DNA of 64,000 nucleotides. It comes from Mytilus californianus (Eukaryota > Mollusca > Bivalvia > Mytilida > Mytilidae). The translations under genes were made by a program, and so were the position numbers. The stretch covers positions 108,745,640 to 108,809,639 of the forward strand of contig NW_026262712.1 in assembly GCF_021869535.1 (NCBI RefSeq), in the 5' to 3' direction. The notes under the pieces were generated by a model. That model was not told the origin of the DNA and made no database searches. It worked only from the letters and a program-made list of their open reading frames with translations. Shown here piece by piece: positions 11,783 to 23,720 of this stretch (position 1 is its first letter; every line of letters starts with the position of its first letter).

Positions 11783-14781
11783 TAAAGACCAAACAGCCTA
11801 TTCAGTTCTACCAGTGATTTTTCCTTAAAATTTTGTGTGAAGGTATTTCATGATTTGAGGAACAAAATATGATAAAAAAAATTGGGGGTCACCTACTTAG
11901 TTTTGTCACTATAGCAACCTCAGTTTCGTGTTTTCCCGAATATTAACATGATATTTGCTTGTTATTTAAACTCTCAAAAAATCCCATTATATCAAACCTA
12001 CAAGCATAATTCTTGTTTCACGTTAAACAGTAGATTTGTGTCTATCAAATACAAGTTCAAGAGTTTAAGACTCTTATTGTTTTGATCTTAAAAAATATGA
12101 TTTATTTCATTCCCGCCAAAAATAAAACGCAAGAATGAAAAACGTTTCAAGTATTAAAAAATATCTACCAGTGATTTTTTCATAAAAATTTCAAGAAGGA
12201 AAGTGCCATGTGTACTCTTCAAAATAAAGCAAAAAAATGTATATGTCACCGACCTTTCAAAAAAGTTATGATGAATTTTCATGTTTTTTTCTCGTTCGTT
12301 TTGAAGAAAAGAGTTGTCTTTCTTCAGAACATTGAATCTGACGTCATAGTACAAGTTTTCATTGCTGGCGTACTGTTTGAAAAAAAATGCAAATTGGACG
12401 TTTGAAACCCACATTTAAATTTTCAAGAATCAAGAATAACAACTATATTCACCTACTTTATTATCCGGTAATACAAGAGATCATATGTATGTATCAGTAT
12501 CAGATCTCATGATGTTGTTGCCGCACAAAATTAACCTTCAGACAAATCATCCGTCGGAATGAAAAATTGTTCGAAATAATCTTTTACGACGCTTTAGAAA
12601 GGAAAGTCTAGATCTATTTTTGTCCTCTCCCTCTCATTAGCAAAATCATTGGAAATAAAAAGAGAAATGAAGATGACACTGGCTTACTTACAGACTATTT
12701 GACTATATTAGACTAGATGTGTGGGTTTTTTGTCACGTCAATGTCAGAACTTCGTCCTAGCGCACTCTTTCGCTACTGTTAACAGACGGACAGACATTAG
12801 CACGGACGGACTTCTTTATACCATTATGTGTCCCGACTAAGACGAGCGTATACAAATTATTCCATCTAGTTTGTGGATTCATTATTTCTGAATATTTAAA
12901 ATATAAGAAAATTAAAATTATAGGTATAATATATGAATTATGTTTTTGATTCTAAAACGTTTTACATCCATTTAACCTATGATAAAATACGATCCCCGTT
13001 ATTACTACCTCACGTGTTTTGAATAAACGAGACAGTAAATATAAAATACAAATAAGTTTTTAATTCAAAAATTGGTTTAGAATCTAAGAAATAATTTTCC
13101 GTTGAAAACTATAAAGTATTTCTCAAAACAGGATGAAATATTATGAATCTAAATAGCTCATTTTGGAAATTAAAACAACGACAAGGTTGTATGTATAGAT
13201 TGCCGGCATTGAAAATCGAAATTTGTTTTCAATCTTTCCGGTCATTGTAGTTTTTTGAGAGTCAGAAATTTTATGTTGGATTTTATTCTTGAAGCAATTG
13301 TTTTTTGTCATAAGTTAAATTTACAACACGTTTAGTTTTAAAAACCGTAAATTTTTTATTTTAATTCACATTCACTGAGTATATATTTATTTCTTATATT
13401 TTTTGCCTTAAGCTTCTGTGAGATCAGGCGAAATCTTTATCATTTCCCCTTGAGACAATTTGAAATGAAACAAATGACAAAAGACAATGAACCTTTATCA
13501 TTTTTATTTTTACTATAAGATTTTGTCAATTAAGCAGTATAGATAAAATTTAACTTCATTGCAAGATCACCATTATTTTACGAGAATCTTAAAGAAGTAA
13601 GTTAATCTCAACCTGCATACGTTGCCAGTATATCGAAACTTCTAGAAAGTATTGTTTATCGGCCTAACCTTCTGAAAACTCAGTTTTGAAAATCACATAT
13701 TAAGTTAAAACTCTAAGCGTAAGTCATAAAAATTTACCAGTGTAAAGTTACACGGGCGTACGAGATTTGCGTCGATTTAAAAAAAATTTTCGATCTTTAA
13801 TTTGCGCCGATTTGATTCTTTCATTAGTGCCTATTTTATTTTTTTATCACTAGCCCCGATACTTTATTTGCTATACGAGTAAATACATGTACATGTAGTA
13901 AACCTAGAATGTATATTGCATGGTAATATATGGATATAAATAGTGTTCCCTTATGTTTAAGATAATTTTGGTCATATTGTTCGAGAACTTCGTTTTGACA
14001 CGAGAAAGAAAAGATGGACTTCGTTATTGGCAAGTACAACAAGTATAGAAAAGATAAAATGACAAGAAAGGAATATATCAGATGTGTGGCATATAAATTC
14101 TCGGCAAGATAATAATTCATTTGTACTAGTATTACATTTTTATGGATTTTATTGTGGTGCTTTGAAATGCTGTAAATAGAGTTTTACTCCGTGCTTTTAG
14201 TGGATGTAAACAGAGTGCACAAATATCTTTTAAATTGACCTATCTTGCTCGAAATTCTACTCCCACCTCCCCTTTGTGAGCAGGGGACAACAGTTATATA
14301 CATGTTATAATTGACAATTCATAACATATGTACAACTGGCTAACGGAAGAGGTTTATATGATAAATAAAAAAATAACTTTCACCTATAATTTACCTGTAC
14401 ACAATCGGCGCAAATGAAAGACAAAATCGGTGCAAGTGAAGGAAAAAAAGTGAAATGCAGATCGGCGCAAATGCAAAAAGCCGAGTTCAAAATTTATATT
14501 TTTATTATTATTTTTATTAGAACGGAGGTTACAGATAGTGTAGTATCTTTTGTGTCCATTTGTGTTTAATTTCCACTAGATATCAGTGCGACGCTTAATT
14601 CCACTTTTCTTGGAAGACGTAGTTTTAAGCGTACACTATGTTGGAATCCGTGAAAAACGCGAAATAGGACGTTATAATTTGACGTTTTTCTTTCATGGCT
14701 AAAAACAACGTCATAGAGCTTTTATGTCACTACCAAGTTGCGTTAGTTGATGCGCATCAACAATAGGCTGTTTGGTCTTTA
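11783..14781. mobile_element. Possible DNA element bounded by a 20-bp inverted repeat
   Basis: 'taaagaccaaacagcctatt' at 11783-11802 is repeated exactly in inverted orientation at 14762-14781. The match stops inside that word, so the ends are short. About 3 kb lies between them and includes the foldback element at 13738-14485. No transposase frame is visible. It could be one non-autonomous element, or two unrelated copies of a short repeat. Confidence 0.45.
13738..14485. mobile_element. Foldback element H, copy 1 ('gcgcaaatg' words)
   Basis: The left side carries 'tttgcgtcgattt' and 'atttgcgccgattt'. The right side carries 'atcggcgcaaatgaaag', 'atcggtgcaagtgaag' and 'atcggcgcaaatgc' in the opposite sense, next to 'tttacctgtaca'. 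The same words in the same arrangement bound a second copy at 25930-26875. Confidence 0.65.
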
Positions 14782-15946
14782 AAAAACTTTAATAAGTCTA
14801 AAGTAACTCGTTATGAAGTTGCTTGACCAAATGTTTTGCAGCATCCGCAGCGACATAACTACACCACCTTTTAAATATTTATTTAATCATGGTATGAAAT
14901 CAGGGTGGCAATTCCCTTGTCACCTATAGTAAGACTACAAGAGTTTGTCCAATTTTTAGAAGTGGCGATGTGTGTAATCCTGATAATTATAGAGGTTTTA
15001 GCGCCCACAAATTCATAATTCAAGAAATTTATTATTACGGTGATTTATATTTGCTTACATCTAGGTAATTTGGACTTTGATTGATAGCTGTCTCATTGGA
15101 ACTCATACCACATATATATCCGTCCTTTACTATAAATCAAATCAAATCAAATCAAATATTTATTATTCCAATCATAAATCGGCAGAGACGTATATAAAAT
15201 TAAATATATGTATAGTATATGTCTCTTAAATCGCGGCGCGGTTACACAAGACATTGTCACTATATTAAATGATCCTTATAAATTAATGAGAGCATTCTCC
15301 AAGATTTGGCAGATTATTTTTAAAACACAAACATGACAAAAGACAAATATGAGGTAGAAACTCAATTAATATCACCAGTGAATCGTTGTCCGTTTTCTTT
15401 CCTTTGTATGTTTCAGTAAGAAATTGTGTTTATGCTATGTTAAAAAAAAGTATGTAGCACATACTTATTTCTAAAAACTTTTAACGTCAATATACTGAGA
15501 TGCAAAACACAGGCAGTTGTCTCGGATTTTTTTACCAATGTACTTTAATATATTATGTATTATATGTCTCTGATTAAAGCATATAGGTAAAACAAAAACC
15601 AGAGACAACTGCCTTTGATGCAAAAGCATAAAATGAGAAGGACCCCATTGGAAATAAATTTCATTAACTTTTGTGTGTCATCCGAAGGTATTAGTTTGCA
15701 GTGGTAACTTAGTCCATTTATTTCCACAAAAATTGAAATTATATATAATGAAAATTTCCATAATTTTATCTTTTGAATTATTATGTGTAGTGATCATAAT
15801 TGTAATTCATTTAAGTGTCTGTTGCTGTAAAATCCTATTCATGTCTAGTGCTATATTTGTTTGTCATTTTACTGTAATGTGTCTGTCAATTTCATGCCTT
15901 TTATCTTGAATAAATATATATATATATATAATATATATATTTTTTC
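14490..15946. other. No gene recognised; SINE-like tail and microsatellite
   Basis: A short repeat remnant ('gctgtctcattgg' near 15090) is followed by 'aatcaaatcaaatcaaat' at 15137-15160, which resembles the tail of the SINE at 48904-49172. A (TA)n run spans 15910-15940. The open frame at 15673-15909 has no recognisable family. Confidence 0.4.
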
Positions 15947-16980
15947 CAAAAGACAAAAAAAGTGAAAAATTATATTTTAACAAAACGCATTTGACGAACA
16001 GGTCGAACAACGGATGTTCTTAAACCCTGCTGACTGCCATTGGCGATTGCCAAATAAATGGATCACCAGATGTAACAAAATGGATCTTAATTATTAGTCT
16101 AATACCAAACAGAAAACAATAAACTTGCGGAAAAGATGGTATACCGCAAACAAAAGGTGCAAACATTGGTACACCATATCCGGATTTCGACAATTAATGT
16201 CTCTTCAGTGATGTTAAAAATCGAAATGGTATATGGAAGGCCATATAATTTACCTCAATTTAGGATAGACTCTTGAATTTTGAAGAGTCGAAATAGGATG
16301 AACGGATCATATAAACCCGAAGGAAAATATAATACAAGCCCAAACGAAAAAATATAAACAAGTCTAAATTGAAAACAACGTTCAAACCTATGATTGCGTT
16401 GGATAAAAACCGCAATTTTTATACGTGTGCATGCAAAACATATTTCTTGGCACAGGGGTCTAAATACAGCACAAACAACTTCTTCCAAAAGACAAAAAAA
16501 GTGAAAATATATATTTTAACAAAACGCATTTGTCTAACAGGTCGAACAACGGGTGTTCTTGAACCCTGCTGACTGCCAATTGCGATTGCCAAATAAACGG
16601 ATCACCAGATGTAACAAAATGGATCTTAATTATTAATTTAATACCAAACAGAAAAGTTTAACAATAAACTTGCGGAAAAGAAGGTATACCGCAAACAAAA
16701 GGTGCAAAAATTAGTACACCATATCCGGATTTCGACAATTAATGTCTCTTCAGTGATGTTAGGAATCGAAACGGTATTTGGAAGGCTATATAATTTATCT
16801 CAATTTAGGATAGACTCTTGAATTTTGAAGAGTCGAAATAGGATGAACGGATCATATAAACCCGAAGGCAAATATAATACAAGCCCAAACGAAAAAATAT
16901 AAAAAAAAGTCTTAATTGAAAACAACGTTCAAACCTATGATTGCGTTAGATAAAAACCGCAATTTTTATACGTGTGTATG
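15946..16980 (-). repeat. Tandem duplication of a 539-bp repeat (family I)
   Basis: Two near-identical copies start at 15946 and 16485, both with 'ccaaaagacaaaaaaagtg', 'ctgctgactgcca', 'gatcaccagatgtaac' and 'aacctatgattgcgtt'. The second is truncated. The same family appears in the other orientation at 36150-36425, inside intron 2 of the adenylate-kinase-like gene. Confidence 0.9.
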
Positions 16981-17920
16981 TCAGTTGTTCTCTATTCTTT
17001 ATACTTCATCACATCTTTAATATGTTTTCTATATTTTTGGGGCCCATTGTTTTCTTATCTTTACATTTTTGACCATTATTCTCTAATCTGTAAACATCAT
17101 TTATACCCCCATTAACGGTAACCCATTCATATCTTCATAAATATAATTGGGCCTGACTAGAAAAATATACATATATTACTGTATTATGTCATAAAGAAGG
17201 TCATGCAAAAACACAATAGCATTTTATTTATGATTATATATAAGGCACTGACCCGCATTCAATGTGTTGTGGAGTGAGGAAGGTTTTTAAAACAAATTGT
17301 TGGTTTCCATTGAAAATAAGGGAAAAGAAACACGACATTCTGTTTTAAAAACAACTGTTCATGAAGTCGTTTGTTTTTTAATAAAGTTCGATAAAGATTG
17401 ACTGTTCCAAGAAAGATATATTCCCAATAAAACGTTTACAATGTGAGTGTTTGGTAATAACGACATTTCTCAAATCGATACCAACATTTGTGATACTAAA
17501 CATCTATTTATATTAATATTTCTTCCGATTTTAGTTGGTAATTTATTTCCTGATCAGATGATTTAACTTTTCACTCTCAATCTTAATCCTGTAATATTCG
17601 TATTCCAATCAGCATGTACATGTAGTTTACATAAATGCTTTTGAGTATAGCCATTACACATAGGTACGTGTCAATATTTACACACCCATCGATAAGTTGT
17701 GATAAATCACGCAAATATGGAAGCTGGGGGTAATTAACGGCCAGTTTAGGAAGTCAAATCAAGCTGTGACTTAATTTCCGATCTAGATAAGCAGAATCAG
17801 TAGCAATAAAATTATGTAAGAAAATTTTTGGTAACCCCGATTTGGGGGGGTTGGGGTTTTTTTTGGGGGGGGGGGGGGGTACGTGCCCCTTGTGCCCCGG
17901 TAAATCCGCCACTGATAAAG
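16981..17920. other. No gene recognised; contains a poly-G run
   Basis: This is AT-rich sequence without coding or repeat structure that I recognise, except a G-rich tract at 17845-17879. Confidence 0.4.
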
Positions 17921-17922
17921 GA

Positions 17923-18062
17923 CAATCATACATTGTCTCGAAATATAAATTTTATTTGTACTCGGCTCAAAACAGGATAGAAATGCTCGGCAATTCCTAG
18001 CATTCTATCTGTTTCTAAGCCTTGTACAAATAAAATTTATATTTCGAGACAATGTATGGTTA
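17923..18062. mobile_element. Near-perfect palindrome with ~64-bp arms
   Basis: The left arm 17923-17987 and right arm 17998-18062 are inverted copies, with words such as 'cattgtctcgaaatataaa' and 'aaattttatttgta'. A ~10-bp loop separates them. It looks like a miniature inverted-repeat element. It lies about 590 bp upstream of the start codon of the adenylate-kinase-like gene. Confidence 0.85.
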
Positions 18063-18586
18063 TTCTATATCTATTTTAACGTTTTCCTAATGTTACGGTA
18101 AACGTAACGTAAATATAACGTTACCAACGTTATGTTTACGTTGTGTCACTGTGTTTGCTGGGTTGTTATGTCTTGTGTGTCGGTTAAAAGCTCATTGAAG
18201 CTTATGTTATGTCCTTGTTTGTAAATATGCCGACTCTAAATAAAGCTTATTTAGTTATTTATATGTTATATATGAAGTTGACAAATTTTATCACTAGTTT
18301 CTTTTTTATCTAAATAGATTTCGGTAGCATTTATTGACTGAAACCCAATTTTCAATTGTTGTCGAGCAAATTGAAATTGGTAATTTTAGTTCAATAAGCT
18401 AAAAAAAAATAGCAGAAACGACGTCATTGGCAACAAACATCAAAAGAAAAGGTTGTCGATTTCAGGAATGCAGTAAGTATAGGGGCGAGTTTTAAAAAGG
18501 GCGAAATCATCCAGATTCCCAACGGAAAATGCGTAAAATGATTGCGCATTGACATTATACCCTAGCAGTCGACGCAAGTGACAAGA

Positions 18587-18593
18587 TATATAA
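18587..18593 (+). promoter_or_regulatory. Possible TATA box of the adenylate-kinase-like gene
   Basis: TATATAA stands 55 bp before the ATG at 18648. If used, it would give a very short 5' UTR. The surrounding 18420-18790 is richer in CpG than its flanks, as expected of an invertebrate promoter and first exon. The assignment is positional inference only. Confidence 0.35.
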
Positions 18594-18647
18594 TTTTGAT
18601 TGCAATAATATACAGAAAGGAAATGATACATAATACATCGGACTGAC

Positions 18648-18792
18648 ATGGGATGTGGCGGGAGTACAGATAGCCCAAAGGCTGAGCATGGACATCGACG
18701 TACTTCAATCTTTGCAAAACCTGTGGTCAATTTGGATATAGGAGAAAATGTTAAGCTGAAGGATTCAAATCCCAGATTAATATTTGTGTTCG
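18648..18792 (+). CDS. Adenylate-kinase-like protein, exon 1 (start codon, lipid-anchor motif)
   Basis: This is the first coding exon of a 410-residue, eight-exon gene (18648-50352). It encodes residues 1-48 and the first base of codon 49. An in-frame TGA at 18624-18626 lies upstream, which supports this ATG. The protein starts MGCGGS: Gly2 and Ser6 fit the N-myristoylation pattern and Cys3 could be palmitoylated, so attachment to the inner face of a membrane is likely. Residues 43-48 (RLIFVF) are the first beta strand of an adenylate kinase fold and run directly into the P-loop made by exon 2. The donor is GTAGGT at 18793. The split G joins GT at 35655 to make Gly49, and the resulting FGGPGS junction is strong evidence that these distant exons belong together. 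I recognise the fold but no named orthologue. Confidence 0.85.
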
Positions 18793-20496
18793 GTAGGTGA
18801 TTGTGATATCGAAAATATCTCTGATAAAATATTGACTACGTTACTACCCCTTTAAAATTTGTGAAAGGAAGCTAGTGTTTTTTTCTTTGCTTAACTGCTC
18901 CTGTCAACTCTGTCTTTAATTTACAAAGCCAACTGCTGTAAGATTTCAGTCACAGGCACTTGTCTTTGAAATTTTTCCCTCAAGAATACCTTGATATAAC
19001 ACAAGGTACCCAACCCATTTGTATGAAATGACACTCTGTTGTGTGAAGTTTCATTATATTTCGAATCTGCAGTTGTCTGTCTAAGTGTCTTACTGAAACT
19101 TGTCGTGTCCAAGATCTACATTGTCATATTGAATTGTCTACAAAATGATTTATGACATGCTTATTTATGTTGTCAGAATAAGTTTTGCAGGCTTTCCAAG
19201 AAGGTTATCTGAAAATTATTTAGTGTTCTCACAGCAAAATGACAATGTTAAATTCGCAGTGAATATTCTTTATGGTTTCCGATTGGTCTTCTTGCAAAAA
19301 ACAAACGATTCTGATTTTCGCTATGTGAATTTGCTACAAATGTACATGTACTTCATGAAACCGTAAATGAAATATCTTTAAATAACCCATACAGTGAGGG
19401 GCTGTAATATTATCATGATTATGGCCTTTAACCAAAATACCAGTTTTTGGCTCCAATGGCTCTCCATACACATAAAGGGTCAACTGTATGATTCATATTT
19501 TAAAATTAATGCATGTTACCTCAATCAAAGACTATTTATTGTCATGTTTCTCAGGTTTAAGGTGCAGTTAAAGCCCAAATACAAACTTGGAAGATTGAAA
19601 TCTGATAAAACTGGTTTTTCTGGAGGGGTCACCGGTGGGCTCCTTTCACTAAGTTCAGTGTCTGGCTCACAAAGTACAGAGGCCTAAAACTTTCAGAAAT
19701 AGTGTAAACCAGTGGGCATAAGACTACTGATCGTGTTTGTTATTGAAATATGCTTAAAAGGGAACAACTACTTCTGGTTGCAGGTCAAGTGTAGCGAAAA
19801 ATTAGATTTTTGTAGGAAATGACCTTCTTTAGACTGCCGTACCAAGATCAGTTTCACAAAACCTAAGCACTTTTGTGGCTTATGTGTTCACTGGGGTTCA
19901 TTCTACATGCAGATAACAGTGAGGTTCATCTATCAGCATCCCTCAGTCTTCCGGTCAAGAAATAGTATTAAAAGTTCATGATTTTTGCACCAGATGACTA
20001 ACTTTGGGCCAGCACCCCACCCTTCCAGCTCCACACTTTAACTATCCCACCCGTGATCACCTATCTTAGCTTTATTGTCATTAAAAAGCATCAGAAGCAG
20101 GGTATAGTCATTTGCATATTTTTGCAAATAAACAAAAATTAGACAATTTCTGAAGAGTTAATAGTTGGCACGTTTTAAGTAGTTTAAGCATTCTTTTCCT
20201 ATTCCATTTCTTGAGATTAGAATTGTTTACCTGTATAGACGGTACATGTATCTCAATTTTTGTGAGCACCATTATTTATACATAGCTGGGATCGGAAACC
20301 ATGACTGTAATCTGTATTCATATGTTGAATAGAACAGATGTACATTTGTATAAACTAATGTACAAATGTAGGACTTATCATCTGATGAAAGATTAATTCT
20401 ATGTGTAATGAGCCCAAAAGTGAAAAATATGCATTCAACACGCACTCTGACACTTATACTCAATAAACCTTATTGTCACAGCATTAGAAAATGAGA

Positions 20497-20822
20497 CCAT
20501 ATATGAGGGTTGTAGAGGGGGTACCTTCATGACTAATAACGGTAAAAAATCTTGCCAAATGAAGTTAACGGTAATTTTTGGAGCATGACTATAAAATGTA
20601 TGTTCTTTATGACAATAAAACAATTGACTGATTTTGACAAATCACATTAAATTTTTTCCAAAAATAACGGTAACGGATAATTATTTGAGACCTTTGACGA
20701 ATCACGATAAAGATATTTTGACGAATCATGATAAAATTTTTACCAATTTGACGCTAACGGTAGCTGAAAATGACCAATTGACGCCTGACAGTAAAAGGCA
20801 TTCTTATCCTCATATATGATAC
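20497..20822. mobile_element. Small foldback element with 'tgacgaatcacgataa' words
   Basis: 'catatatgagggt' near 20500 and 'cctcatatatgat' near 20810 are inverted ends. Inside, words such as 'taacggtaa', 'tgacgaatcacgataa' and 'tgacgaatcatgataa' repeat several times. No coding potential is seen. Confidence 0.55.
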
Positions 20823-21239
20823 TATTAACACATAACAGATAGTTCAAAACTAGATTTTGACCTTCTTTTATAAAATTGATATATTTGCAACTCTTGAACT
20901 GTTATTGACTCACCTAGTCTTCACGCTGAACCACAGGGCCAGCAGCCCAGGCTTGTAAAATTGTTGTCGGGCCTGTAAAAATCATATCTACAGCTAGGCC
21001 AACAGAATCTAACTAAAATTTTTCAAAAGTTGAGCTCTGGGCCTGAAGATTTTAAAGTTCATTGTGAAGACTGCAGTCACCTGAAAGGCCATGTGAACTT
21101 TTGTCATCATCCATCGTAAACTTTAAAGAAAAAATCTTCGCCACATGTTACCCAAATTTACCTGAATGTTCCTAAGTTTAAAAAAAAATTATCTGTTTTA
21201 ATCGATTAACAACTGTTGCTAAAAAATAACACATCGGGG

Positions 21240-21489
21240 GAAAATGCAGTTTTGGGCTTATAAAACTAAAGCAGTTATAGCAAAACTGACATGGGGTAAA
21301 ATATGATTTAGTAGGTCAAGGTCTATCTCCTATGAAATTTACAGAAAAAGGACATAGGAGTTATTGCCCTTAAAAGTTGTTTACCTATTTTTTGTATTAT
21401 TTCAGAAACTATACTATATGATATATATTTATCCATATTTTGCATTTTTGTCAAGTGTAGTGTTCCCCAGAGTGATGATTATTATCAAT
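21240..21489 (+). repeat. Family B fragment, left of composite E copy 2
   Basis: It carries family B words such as 'aaaactgacatggggtaaaa', 'aggtcaaggtctatct' and 'aggagttattgcccttaaaa'. The B sequence resumes beyond the E element at about 23940-24210, ending in 'tagagcctcttgct'. E is therefore inserted into B here. Confidence 0.7.
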
Positions 21490-21902
21490 TTTTATACGAC
21501 CGCAAAAAAATTTTTGCAATCGTATATTGGTATGACGTTGGCGGCGTCGTCCGAAGACACACTGGTTTTCACACTCTAACTTTAGTTTAAGTGAATGGAT
21601 CTCTATGAAATTTTAACATAAGCTTAAATACCACAAAAGAAAGGTTGGGATTGATTTTGGGGGTTATGGTACCAACAGTTAAGGAATTAGGGGCCAAAAA
21701 TAAGCATTTTTGTAACTTCCAGACATAACTTGTGTATTAGTGTATGGATCTCTCTGACATTGTACCACAAGGTTCCATATCACAAAGGGAATGCTGGGAT
21801 TGATTGTGGGGGTAATTGCCTCAAAATTTTAGGAATTAGGGGCCATAAAAGGGGAAAAAAACAAGCATTTTTATATGGACAAATACTTTAGTACAAAACA
21901 TA

Positions 21903-22080
21903 ATTTAAAGCAGTGTAAGGGAGATAAATAAAATACATCATTTAAATTACCTCCCTTACACTGCTTTTAAACTATGTATAAAGTAATGGTTAATGAACAA
22001 TTAAGACAATTTAAAACAGTGTAAGGGAGGTAATCCACATACAAAGCTTTGATTACTTCCCTTACACTGCTTTTAAATTA
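21903..22080. mobile_element. Two adjacent hairpin elements ('gcagtgtaagggag' ends)
   Basis: Hairpin 1 (about 21909-21972) and hairpin 2 (about 22012-22076) each have arms 'aaagcagtgtaagggag' and 'cctcccttacactgctttt', with a short AT-rich loop. About 40 bp separates them. They resemble two miniature inverted-repeat elements placed head to tail, within composite element E copy 2. Confidence 0.8.
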
Positions 22081-22509
22081 TGTTTAAAGAAATGCATATT
22101 TATAAAGGAAGACCAGTAAAAGTATCTGCAAATGTTGCATCTTTTTTTTTTTACAAAAAAATCCATATGAAAGATTTGACACCATATTTTAAATTCTATT
22201 ATAAAATAAATTAAGTTAGCACTATGGTAAATTTAAATGGGTAATTATGGTTGCAAATTCCATTGGAAATTTGAATTGAGATTATGACCATATCTTGAGG
22301 GAAAGAATTGAGGGGTGTAAAAAGAAATTGTGGGGGGTAAATTTTTTCTCATTTCAGTTTTCAGAAATTAAAAAGAATTATTCTTCAAATATTATATTTT
22401 TTCAAATTTCAAATATTGAAAAATTTGAAGAAGTAATCTTTAATTGCACAGTATGGCGCATTAGATTTGTAAAATCTTTGACCACATTTATTTATTTGTT
22501 ATGCCAAAT

Positions 22510-23720
22510 CTGACCGTGTATTTAGAAATTTTAATTTTGGGTCCAGTTTTCAAATTGGTCTACATTAAGGTCCAAAGGGTCCAAAATTAAACTTAGTTTG
22601 ATTTAAAAAAAATTGAATATATGGGGTTCTTTGATATGCTGAATCTTAAAATGTATTTAGATTTTTTATTTTGGGCCCAGTTTTCAAGTTGGTCCAAATT
22701 TGGGTCCAAAATTAAACTTTGTTTGATTAAAAAAAAATTGAATATATGGGGTTCTTTGATATGCTGAATCTAACCATGTATTTAGATTTTTGATTTTTGG
22801 GCCCCGTTATCAACTTTGTCCACATTGAGGTCAAAAGGGTCCAAAATTAAACTTTGTTTGATTTCATCAAAAATTGAATTATTGGGGTTCTTTGATATGC
22901 CGAATCTAACCGTGTATTTAGATTCTTAATTTTTTGGTTCCGTTTTCAAATTGGTCTACATTAAGGTCCAAAGGGTCCAAAATTAAACTTAGTTTGATTT
23001 TAACAAAAATTGAATTCTTAGGGTTCTTTGATATGCTGAATCTAAACATGTATTTAGATTTTTGATTATGGGCCCAGTTTTCAAGTTGGTCCAAATCGGG
23101 GTCCAAAATTAAACTTTGTTTGATTTCAACAAAAATTGAATATATGGGGTTCTTTGATATGCTGAATCTAACCATGTATTTAGATTTTTTATTTGTGGGC
23201 CCCGCTATCAAATTGGTTCATATTGAGGTCAAAAGGGTCCAAAATTAAACTTTGTTTTATTTTCATCAAAAATTGAATTATTGGGGTTCTTTGATATGCC
23301 AAATCTAACCGTGTATTTCAATTTTTAGTTTTGGGTCCCGTTTTTTAAATTGGTCTACATTAAGGTCCAAAGGGTCCAAAATTAAACTTAGTTTGATTTT
23401 AACAAAAATTGAATTCTTGGGGTTCTTTGATATGCTGAATCTAAACATGTGTTTAGATTTTTGAAAATGGGTCCAGTTTTCCAGTTGGTCCAAGATTGGG
23501 TCCAAAATTAAACTTTTTGTTTGATTTCAACAAAAATTGAATATATGGGGTTCTTTGATATGCTGAATCTAACCATGTATTTTGATTTTTGGGCCCGTTA
23601 TCAAATTGGTCCACATTGAGGTCAAAAGGGTCCAAAATTAAACTTTGTTTGATTTCATCAAAAATTAAATTCTTTGGATTCTTTGATATGCCGAATCTAA
23701 CCATGTATTTAGATTTTGGA
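22510..23720 (-). repeat. ~130-bp tandem array, copy 2
   Basis: About nine units carry the complement of the copy 1 unit ('gctgaatctaaccatgtat', 'ggggttctttgatatgc'). The open frames on the minus strand here mirror those of copy 1 and are repeat artefacts. Confidence 0.9.
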
